The notes under the pieces: generated by a model | What the model was told of the DNA's origin: nothing | What the model saw: only the letters and a program-made list of their open reading frames with translations | The model's database searches: none | Made by a program: the position numbers and the translations under genes | NCBI GenBank assembly: GCA_944393295.1 | Contig: CALXZR010000032.1 | Coordinates: 1 to 5,537 of the forward strand | Source: an uncultured Clostridia bacterium | Lineage (GTDB): Bacteria > Bacillota_A > Clostridia > TANB77 > CAG-508 | Direction of reading: 5' to 3' | Length of the DNA stretch: 5,537 nt | Shown here: positions 1 to 5,537 of the stretch, piece by piece | Numbering within the stretch: position 1 is the first letter of the stretch | Layout: each line of letters opens with the position of its first letter

Positions 1-1550
1 ATATGAGTATAGAACAACAATGTTAATGCAGCAATATTAATAAAAATCATTGTAATGCATAGATATTGTTCGAACCAACTTTCTCCTTTTTCTGTAATTT
101 TTATTTTCTTATCTGTTACTTTGGTAATAGCCATAGGAATTAACAATAATAAAGGAATAAAATATCTCCCTTGAATCCCATCAATAATATAGCTTTTTAC
201 TGGAGTCCATTGTACATATAGACTGGTGAAAATTAACAAAATACACATTACTAGAACCCCAATTGAAAACAATTTTTGAACTATAGAATCCCAATATGTA
301 TTTTCTGTATCTTTATTAATCGCTATTACCATCATAATTAAGATAAGTAATTGGAAAACATAAGGCATAGTTACATTAAAAGATTCTAGACTTCTGCTTA
401 ATATTCCTGATAAGAATTCTCCGCTTGTAAATATAGTACTAGCCATTACTTGTAGATAAGCTAAAGGATTTAATAAGATATATTTTACTTGTTCACTAGA
501 ATTTACCCCCGGGTTAAACTCTAATAAGAATTGTGACCCTATGCTTAACCACAATAAATTAATGATTGCAGCAACTCCAATGATAAAAGCAATTTTTTTC
601 ATCTTATCCTTTTGATTCTTGAATTTTTCTTTGGGAATTAGTAAAAGTAATAAACAGAAAGGTATATAGACAATTTTACATAGCGATACGATAGTTGTTA
701 TAATTAGTAACAAAATAAATTCTTTTCTACTAATTTTCTTTTTTTTCGCTTTCGCTAAATATAATACATAGGAAATAAGTAGGAAGCACATACAAATCGT
801 CAAAGCATCTGCGGATAATGAAGCTGCCTCTTGCATCGTTATCGGTAAAAGTGCTGCTATTAGGAAAAGCTTTTTGTAGCATGGAATCAATTTTAACGCT
901 ACATACATAAGTGCTATCCAAGCAGCAAGATTAAATAATCTTCCTAGATAAGCTATGCCCAACATTGGCAAATTTAATACTTTTCCAATGAAAATTCCAA
1001 TTGTTTGGGGCAGATAGCAGACGAATGAGTACGATGCAGTATTAGCAAATCCTATAAACTCTTCATCTCCAGAAGCTTTTATATTCATTTTATCTGCTAT
1101 TTCGTCATATTTACTTGTGGTAGACGATAAAATGGTATTAACTTCTATAGGTAATTTCCGTCCGCCAATTCCATCTTCATTTTTGTCAGAAACAAGATGT
1201 CCGTTTGATATCTCATAAGCTCTAAAAAAATGTGGACCTTCATCTGGAACTACTCCTATAGGAATAGTTAACATATACAAAATTCCCATTGGAATAGCAA
1301 TAGTCAAAAAAATATTTTCTATTTTCCATTTATTAGACTTGGTTTTTAACAAAAATATTGTTCCTAACAATTCTAAAATAATAATCATTAACAATAGAGT
1401 CATATGTGTTTTTCCAAATATCGGCATGGAATTTTGAATCGTAACATTATTTAAAAAGAAAATATTCAACAAAGTTAGTAATATACCAAAAATTAAAAAT
1501 TTTATTCTTGAGTTATTTAGTTTTTCAATATGTTTTTTTAGCTTTTCCAT
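1..1550 (-). CDS. DUF2142 family multi-pass membrane protein, 3' end missing (516 codons present)
   Basis: The reading frame is open from the ATG at 1550 to the window edge, with no stop codon, so the C-terminus is missing. The 516 residues hold about a dozen hydrophobic segments, for example near residues 17-38, 50-69, 78-97, 200-222, 246-266, 317-337, 396-411, 425-445 and 496-514. Hallmarks of DUF2142 (PF09913) are visible: PDEGPHFFRAYEISNGHL at 102-119 in the first large extracytoplasmic loop, followed by GGRKLP; LLPITMQEAASLSADAL at 234-250; and GRYFIPL at 461-467. Family members are usually about this long, so little is probably lost. The biochemical function of the family is not established. 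The fold pattern (an acidic PDE motif in the first loop, many helices) resembles GT-C enzymes that use polyprenyl-phosphate sugars, so modification of the exported glycan is a reasonable inference. It follows the tandem glycosyltransferase gene by 13 bases and is surely in the same operon. Family call firm; role uncertain. Confidence 0.88.
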   Translation of the reverse strand, partial: MEKLKKHIEKLNNSRIKFLIFGILLTLLNIFFLNNVTIQNSMPIFGKTHMTLLLMIIILELLGTIFLLKTKSNKWKIENIFLTIAIPMGILYMLTIPIGVVPDEGPHFFRAYEISNGHLVSDKNEDGIGGRKLPIEVNTILSSTTSKYDEIADKMNIKASGDEEFIGFANTASYSFVCYLPQTIGIFIGKVLNLPMLGIAYLGRLFNLAAWIALMYVALKLIPCYKKLFLIAALLPITMQEAASLSADALTICMCFLLISYVLYLAKAKKKKISRKEFILLLIITTIVSLCKIVYIPFCLLLLLIPKEKFKNQKDKMKKIAFIIGVAAIINLLWLSIGSQFLLEFNPGVNSSEQVKYILLNPLAYLQVMASTIFTSGEFLSGILSRSLESFNVTMPYVFQLLILIMMVIAINKDTENTYWDSIVQKLFSIGVLVMCILLIFTSLYVQWTPVKSYIIDGIQGRYFIPLLLLIPMAITKVTDKKIKITEKGESWFEQYLCITMIFINIAALTLLFYTH

Positions 1551-1557
1551 ATTCCAT

Positions 1558-1562
1558 CCCTT
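1558..1562 (-). promoter_or_regulatory. Ribosome binding site of the DUF2142 gene
   Basis: AAGGG lies 7 bases before the ATG at 1550, in the 13-base gap after the TAG stop of the tandem glycosyltransferase. It fixes the start of the DUF2142 gene. Another ATG at 1557 is in a different frame and stops after ten codons. Confidence 0.7.
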
Positions 1563-1563
1563 A

Positions 1564-3729
1564 CTAATTTTCTAAATATGCTTTTATAATTTCTTTTTCA
1601 ATGCTTTCCCAACTTCTACTCTTGGCTGTTTCTAATCCATTCTTAATTAACTTTTCTCTTAATTTTTTATTTTGAGTAATTTGTTCAATTTTTTCTACTG
1701 CTTCACTGATATTTCCTTTTTGATAGAACAAACAGTTTTCTCCATCTTTTAAATATTCTACATTTCCATCATTAGGAACTACAACACATACACCACCTGT
1801 TGCCATCATTTCTAATGGAGGATAAGAAAAACTTTCTAGAATACTTGATTTTATTAAAATATCTGCATTTTGATAAACTTTAGCTACTTCATCATATGGA
1901 ACACGGTGCATGAATTTATCTACATAGTACCATTTTTTAGGGGTACCTTGGTAAGATAGGAAATGAATTTCATATTTTTCTTTATCCAATTTGTCTACTA
2001 TCTTAAAACTCTCGTCTACATTTTTGTAATAATCATCACTGTTTCCTTCAACTAAGATTTTAATTTTCTGTTTAAAATTTCTCTCTTTATATGGAAATTG
2101 TTTTAAATTTAGTCCATTTCTGATGTATAAAACTTTTCTACCAAAGTCTTCTTCTAACCATTTTTGACACCACTTAGATATAGTAATGTATTTGATATCA
2201 TCATGGTTATAAGTAGAATTGGCTACAATTCTTGAAAAATCCCCATATTTCATAAAATCCGTTTCAAAGTTTTGAACTAGATATGCTTTGGTTAATACTT
2301 TGGGATAGTTTTTTACATATTCCAAAGTGGCCCAAAGTGAAGCTACCATCATATCAATTTTAGCATCTACTCTACTAATAATATTAGAAACTACTTCCGT
2401 TTCCCCATCTTGATTGATAATATTATCATCTACTTTATCTGAATTGATAATGAATACATTTACCCCCGTTTTTCTTAAAATACTACAATGTTTTAAAATT
2501 ACATTCACACCACCACTAATATTAGTAGTAGGCAATACAAAAGCGATTGTTTTAGGAAGTTTACTAGTAATAAACTTGGTTAATGGATAACCAGTATAGG
2601 TTGTAATATTATTTTTAATTACTCTAGAATAAGCTTCTTCTCCAATTTTTTCCCTTAATTCTTTATTTATAATTAACTTATCTAAGGTAGAAAACCAATC
2701 TTTTTCATTTTTACAAAGAAAGCCATCCTTTCTATCTACAATCATTTCTTGAAAAGCTCCTACATCGGAAGCAACAGTAGGTACTTTACATAAAGCAGCT
2801 TCTACCCATTTATTTTCTGATTTTGCTCTATTGAATAGGCTATCCTCTAAAGGTGCCAAATTTATATCAAGTGAGGCAACAATATCCGGTAATTTTTTCC
2901 ATGACACAAAAGGCTCTTTGAGAATTCTTTCGGAGAATGGCTTTAGTTCTTCAGGAAGATCCAAAATTCCTACTACTTTTAAATATACATGATCATATTT
3001 TTTCATTATTTTAGTAATTGTAGGTAAAATGAGTTCAAAATCTGCATTATGAGTAATACTACCACTTAGATAACCAATTACTACTTTGGAATCATCCTTT
3101 ACAATATTTTTAGTTGCCCGGATTGATAATTCTGCCATTTTTTCTGATGCTACATTTCGATTAACAAAAACTTCTTTTACATATTTTTTTAATTCATTGG
3201 CTAATGTTGGGGTAGTAGTAATTGCATAATCACATAACTTTAAAGTTTCTCCCATCCTAGTTACGCCATCATAATATAAGTCTAGTTCTTCTTTAGACAT
3301 ATTATTTAGATGCTTTATTGTTTTCGTATATTGTTTATCGAACACTAAATCATCAATATCGTAAAAAATTACTTTATTTTGCATCTTAGCTTTCGCAATA
3401 AAATCTTTTATAGTATCTGTAACTGGACATCTAAAAAACACAAACGTTCTATAGTATTTTTCCATTTCTAAATCGAGTTTATCATAAAAAATAATATCTG
3501 CGGTATATCCATTTGCCAGTAATTGCTCAATTTGATGATCTACCCTATATCTAGTTGGATGGGGTAATGTACATCCATTTATGAACAATACATCTTTATA
3601 ACTAGTTTTTGTATTGACTGGATTCTTTTGTCCTTTAATATAACGAATAGATTTTTTGGCTAAGCCTTTTACCCCTTCTTCATTTAAAGTCTCTTTAGAT
3701 TTTTCTATTAAGTATTTGATATCTGGCAT
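1564..3729 (-). CDS. Tandem glycosyltransferase, two GT4-like (GT-B) domains in one protein
   Basis: This is a 721-residue cytoplasmic protein without a signal peptide or clear membrane helices, with two GT-B-type units. The N-terminal unit (about 46-388) has a GCTLPHPTRYRVDHQIEQL block at 52-70, YDIDDLVF at 123-130 and a KSENKWVEAALCKVPTVASD stretch at 303-322. Its E-X7-E motif is incomplete: Glu310 is present but the earlier position is Ala302. The C-terminal unit (about 391-721) starts with FVLPTTNISGG at 397-407, a donor-side glycine loop, and has a full E-X7-E (Glu632, Glu640) in ESFSYPPLEMMATGG; this half recalls WsaF-type rhamnosyltransferases. The protein probably adds two successive sugars, or one half binds the acceptor. 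The start at 3729 is chosen because GAGGG lies 5 bases upstream; ATGs at 3747 and 3756 lie inside the preceding gene with poor binding sites. Donor and acceptor sugars cannot be read from the sequence. Confidence 0.9.
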   Translation of the reverse strand: MPDIKYLIEKSKETLNEEGVKGLAKKSIRYIKGQKNPVNTKTSYKDVLFINGCTLPHPTRYRVDHQIEQLLANGYTADIIFYDKLDLEMEKYYRTFVFFRCPVTDTIKDFIAKAKMQNKVIFYDIDDLVFDKQYTKTIKHLNNMSKEELDLYYDGVTRMGETLKLCDYAITTTPTLANELKKYVKEVFVNRNVASEKMAELSIRATKNIVKDDSKVVIGYLSGSITHNADFELILPTITKIMKKYDHVYLKVVGILDLPEELKPFSERILKEPFVSWKKLPDIVASLDINLAPLEDSLFNRAKSENKWVEAALCKVPTVASDVGAFQEMIVDRKDGFLCKNEKDWFSTLDKLIINKELREKIGEEAYSRVIKNNITTYTGYPLTKFITSKLPKTIAFVLPTTNISGGVNVILKHCSILRKTGVNVFIINSDKVDDNIINQDGETEVVSNIISRVDAKIDMMVASLWATLEYVKNYPKVLTKAYLVQNFETDFMKYGDFSRIVANSTYNHDDIKYITISKWCQKWLEEDFGRKVLYIRNGLNLKQFPYKERNFKQKIKILVEGNSDDYYKNVDESFKIVDKLDKEKYEIHFLSYQGTPKKWYYVDKFMHRVPYDEVAKVYQNADILIKSSILESFSYPPLEMMATGGVCVVVPNDGNVEYLKDGENCLFYQKGNISEAVEKIEQITQNKKLREKLIKNGLETAKSRSWESIEKEIIKAYLEN

Positions 3730-3730
3730 T

Positions 3731-4576
3731 TTATCCCTCACTTCCATATTTTCCATATTTTTTTCTTTTATAATCCCTTATTCCTAAAAATATACTTCTT
3801 AATTTTCTATATTTATCCTTTTCATAAAAGACAATTTTAAAAATTAAACCTTTTATTTTCACTAAAATATCACAAAATTCTGGAGCAATATCACGATACT
3901 CTTTTCTAATATAACGATAATTTCTTGTCATATAGTAAATTCTTAAATAATTATGATTATCACACATGAACTCCTTATTAAAAAACTTCCTATAAAATAT
4001 ATCTCCTAAATCGTGATCCAATTCTATTTCATTTAATCTCATTATTTTATAGCCTTCTTTTTTTAGGTGTAAGCAATATTCAATGTCTACTCCGTCAATA
4101 AATAAGAAATCTTTGAAACCTTTTAATTTTTTATAGATCTTTAAATTGATGATATTTCCAGAAGTCATGACATCAAGAGGATAATCTATTTTTTCTTGTG
4201 GTTTTTCTATTTTTAATTTTGTTTTATGCCAAGGACTAATAATACCTATTTTAGATAGATCTATTTTTTTTACAAGATCCTTCATTCTTTTTAGGTCGCC
4301 TTCTTTAAATTTACTATCTTGATCCATCGTTAATAAATATAAATATCCCTCATCTAGTGCTTTATTAGCTGCAATATTTAAAGCTGTAGCAATTCCTAGA
4401 TTCTCATGTTTGGAAATGTATTCAATTTTTTTTGAAGTGGGTACTTTATTTTTATTATCTTTTTTTTCGCTATTATCAAAGATGTATAATTTATCTAATT
4501 CATCAATATAGGATTGAATGTTTTTGAGATCTTCATCACTAGGATTATACCAAACGACTACGCCTGCTAACTTCAT
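3731..4576 (-). CDS. Family 2 glycosyltransferase, probable rhamnosyltransferase
   Basis: This 281-residue GT-A enzyme most resembles the bacterial rhamnosyltransferase group of GT2, which transfers L-rhamnose from dTDP-rhamnose to a lipid-linked glycan at the inner face of the membrane. Visible motifs in order are VVVWYNP at 6-12, FDNS at 33-36, ENLGIATALNIAAN at 58-71, the metal-binding DQD (85-87) inside MDQDS, TSGN at 138-141, FIDGVDIEYCLHLKKEGYKI at 159-178 and HDLGD at 188-192. The DQDS, FIDxVDIE and HxLGD combination is what points to rhamnose; the sugar specificity is still inference. The C-terminal 70 residues are very basic, lysine is about 16% of the protein, and no membrane helix is obvious, so peripheral membrane binding is likely. 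The ATG at 4576 is preferred over an upstream in-frame TTG at 4594, which lies within the permease gene. One base separates it from the permease stop and one from the next gene. Confidence 0.9.
   Translation of the reverse strand: MKLAGVVVWYNPSDEDLKNIQSYIDELDKLYIFDNSEKKDNKNKVPTSKKIEYISKHENLGIATALNIAANKALDEGYLYLLTMDQDSKFKEGDLKRMKDLVKKIDLSKIGIISPWHKTKLKIEKPQEKIDYPLDVMTSGNIINLKIYKKLKGFKDFLFIDGVDIEYCLHLKKEGYKIMRLNEIELDHDLGDIFYRKFFNKEFMCDNHNYLRIYYMTRNYRYIRKEYRDIAPEFCDILVKIKGLIFKIVFYEKDKYRKLRSIFLGIRDYKRKKYGKYGSEG
3735..3739 (-). promoter_or_regulatory. Ribosome binding site deciding the tandem glycosyltransferase start
   Basis: GAGGG lies 5 bases before the ATG at 3729 and inside the last codons of the rhamnosyltransferase gene (encoding Glu-Gly before the stop). 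It supports 3729 over the upstream ATGs at 3747 and 3756, which are preceded only by A-rich sequence or a GGAA two bases away. Confidence 0.7.
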
Positions 4577-4577
4577 G

Positions 4578-5360
4578 TTACAATTCCTCGGCAAAACCTT
4601 TTTCTAATTTTCTAAATATACGTAATCCTATATAAAATAAGATAATCGATGCAACTAGTACAAGTAACAACATCTGTATATCTGGCATAACCTGATAATA
4701 GAAAATATCCCTATAGGCATTTATGATAACCGCCATCGGATTGATCTTAATTAACCACTCTACTGCGCTACCAGCAAACATATCTGCCGAATATAAAATA
4801 GGAGTTGCATAAAATAACATATTTACTAAAAAATTAATGATATATTCTGAATCTCTGACATATACATCTATTGCACTAGTGATAAAGATAATTGCCTGTT
4901 GAATAATAAATTGTGTTAAAACGACTAATGGAAAAAAGATAATTAGCCAACTAAAGCCAATTCCACTAAAAATTAAAAATAAACACATAACTAAGCAAGA
5001 AATTAGAAAATTAATTACTCCACTTAAGTTCACAGAAATCGGAAATATTTCACGTGGGAAATAAACTTTTTTTAATATTCCTCCATTTCCTAAAATCGTT
5101 GTGGTTCCTTGACTAATTACCGTAGTAAAATAATTCCAAGGTAAAATTCCAATTACTAGGTAAGTTACATAGTGTGGCTCGGTATTTTTTAGGATTAATG
5201 GAAACACGATCGCATAAACTAAAGTCATCAAGAGTGGATTGACAAATGACCAAAGTACTCCTAAAAAAGAGCCTTTATATTTTCCCCTTATTTCTTTTTG
5301 AACATTACTTTTTAATAACTGTCGATATGAATATAAATTATTTATCATTTCTTTTATCAT
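4578..5360 (-). CDS. ABC-2 type permease for polysaccharide export (Wzm/TagG/RgpC family)
   Basis: This integral membrane subunit of an ABC exporter moves a lipid-linked polysaccharide, or teichoic-acid-type polymer, from the cytoplasm to the outer face of the membrane. The 260-residue length is typical. A cytoplasmic amphipathic start with KEIRGKYKGSFLGVLWSF (22-39) leads into about six membrane segments, near residues 33-57, 64-85, 109-133, 137-162, 173-191 and 229-247. Family landmarks include GGILKKVYFPREIFPIS at 93-109, VRDSEYI at 168-174, YATPILYS at 184-191, NPMAVIINAYRD at 207-218 and the short C-terminal EKGFAEEL tail. Its ATPase partner is immediately upstream and glycosyltransferases follow. 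The start is set at the ATG at 5360, one base after the ATPase stop. A GTG at 5369 would overlap the ATPase by 8 bases and has its ribosome binding site only one base away. The exact polymer exported is not readable from the permease. Confidence 0.93.
   Translation of the reverse strand: MIKEMINNLYSYRQLLKSNVQKEIRGKYKGSFLGVLWSFVNPLLMTLVYAIVFPLILKNTEPHYVTYLVIGILPWNYFTTVISQGTTTILGNGGILKKVYFPREIFPISVNLSGVINFLISCLVMCLFLIFSGIGFSWLIIFFPLVVLTQFIIQQAIIFITSAIDVYVRDSEYIINFLVNMLFYATPILYSADMFAGSAVEWLIKINPMAVIINAYRDIFYYQVMPDIQMLLLVLVASIILFYIGLRIFRKLEKGFAEEL
4584..4589 (-). promoter_or_regulatory. Ribosome binding site deciding the rhamnosyltransferase start
   Basis: GAGGAA lies 7 bases before the ATG at 4576 and inside the final codons of the permease gene (its Glu-Glu-Leu tail). 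It makes 4576 the start rather than the upstream TTG at 4594, and suggests that translation is coupled to the permease. Confidence 0.75.
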
Positions 5361-5361
5361 A

Positions 5362-5537
5362 TTATCCACACACCTTCAAGTATTCTTCCACTACTTTATC
5401 TGTTTTTCCGTCCATCCTAATTTCTCCATTATAAATCCAAACTGCTCGATCGCATAGATCTTTTATCGAACTAAGAGCATGACTAACAATTACAATTGTC
5501 TTTCCACTTTTTCTTAATTCTTGTAGTTTGGCAAAGC
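5362..5537 (-). CDS. ABC transporter ATPase for polysaccharide export, C-terminal fragment (5' end missing)
   Basis: Only the last 57 codons and the TAA stop (5364-5362) fall in the window; the rest lies past position 5537. The fragment has the end of a nucleotide-binding domain: LQELRKSGKTIVIVSHAL, containing the H-loop histidine that contacts ATP gamma-phosphate, then LCDRAVWIYNGEIRMDG and a final VVEEYLKVCG. This pattern is characteristic of Wzt/TagH/RgpD-type ATPases that energise polysaccharide export, and the cognate permease starts one base after the stop. The protein ends about 38 residues after the H-loop, so it lacks the extra C-terminal carbohydrate-binding domain seen in some Wzt proteins. 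Walker A, Walker B and signature motifs are outside the window and could not be checked. Confidence 0.9.
   Translation of the reverse strand, partial: FAKLQELRKSGKTIVIVSHALSSIKDLCDRAVWIYNGEIRMDGKTDKVVEEYLKVCG
5371..5377 (-). promoter_or_regulatory. Ribosome binding site deciding the permease start
   Basis: GAAGGTG lies inside the last codons of the ATPase gene, 10 bases before the ATG at 5360. The spacing is slightly long, but it is much better than the single base separating it from the GTG at 5369. A further in-frame ATG at 5348 has no comparable site. Confidence 0.6.

Larger units (their letters stand above)
1..5537 (-). other. Single polysaccharide biosynthesis and export operon (both ends outside the window)
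   Basis: Five genes run in one direction with gaps of 1, 1, 1 and 13 bases. Ribosome binding sites of three genes are buried in the preceding coding region, so translational coupling is likely. There is no room for internal promoters between genes, and no hairpin followed by a T-run was seen at any junction. The ATPase-permease-glycosyltransferase order fits ABC-dependent glycan export loci such as rhamnan-type cell-wall polysaccharides. Nucleotide-sugar synthesis genes and the initiating sugar-phosphate transferase are not in this window. Confidence 0.8.

Noticed and set aside
503..517. A GC-rich near-palindrome centred on CCCGGG in an AT-rich region
   Set aside because: It encodes Asn-Pro-Gly-Val in the DUF2142 frame, is too short for a stable regulatory hairpin, and lacks a T-run. 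It is probably a chance result of rare Pro and Gly codons.
730..921. A 63-codon minus-strand open frame
   Set aside because: It lies wholly within the DUF2142 coding region on the same strand in another frame, has no good ribosome binding site, and its product resembles no family I recognise. It is a shadow.
1551..1563. Possible terminator or promoter between the tandem glycosyltransferase and DUF2142 genes
   Set aside because: Only 13 bases are available, and they are taken up by the ribosome binding site; no inverted repeat is present.
3730..3756. Longer start for the tandem glycosyltransferase (ATG at 3756 or 3747)
   Set aside because: Both would overlap the GT2 gene by 17-26 bases and lack a properly spaced ribosome binding site, while the ATG at 3729 has GAGGG 5 bases away.
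5361..5369. GTG start for the permease at 5369
   Set aside because: The ribosome binding site would be one base from the start codon. The ATG at 5360 has workable spacing and leaves the family motifs intact.
5246..5434. A 62-codon plus-strand open frame
   Set aside because: It is antisense to the ATPase/permease junction, where both minus-strand frames have clear family motifs. Its hydrophobic product reflects the complement of AT-rich coding sequence.

Overview
The window is a strongly AT-rich stretch of bacterial DNA that looks like a low-GC Gram-positive (Bacillota). The signs are lysine- and isoleucine-rich proteins with many AAA, ATA and TTA codons, clear GGAGG-type ribosome binding sites, and a surface-polysaccharide export locus of the kind found in Gram-positive cell walls. 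Tryptophan is encoded by TGG throughout and the standard code fits. Genus or family cannot be resolved from this sequence.

All five genes lie on the minus strand, so transcription runs from high to low coordinates. In that order they are: the last 57 codons of a polysaccharide-export ABC ATPase (5537-5362, start outside the window); its Wzm/TagG-type ABC-2 permease (5360-4578); a family 2 glycosyltransferase of the rhamnosyltransferase type (4576-3731); a large protein with two glycosyltransferase domains in tandem (3729-1564); and a multi-pass DUF2142 membrane protein (1550 to beyond position 1). The DUF2142 gene is open across the whole left 1.55 kb but has no stop codon in the window.

The genes are packed as one operon. 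With the starts chosen here from ribosome binding sites, the first three junctions each have exactly one base between stop and start, and the fourth has 13 bases. No stretch is long enough to hold a promoter, terminator or RNA gene, and there are no mobile elements, repeats or CRISPR arrays. Promoter, terminator and flanking genes all lie outside the window.

The working model is an ABC-transporter-dependent pathway for a cell-wall or capsular polysaccharide, possibly rhamnose-containing. The cytoplasmic glycosyltransferases build a lipid-linked chain and the permease/ATPase pair flips it across the membrane. The DUF2142 protein may act on the outer face, perhaps as a GT-C-like modifying glycosyltransferase; that last role is inference. 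The least understood parts are the DUF2142 protein and the N-terminal half of the tandem glycosyltransferase. I see no evidence for a wholly new kind of system.
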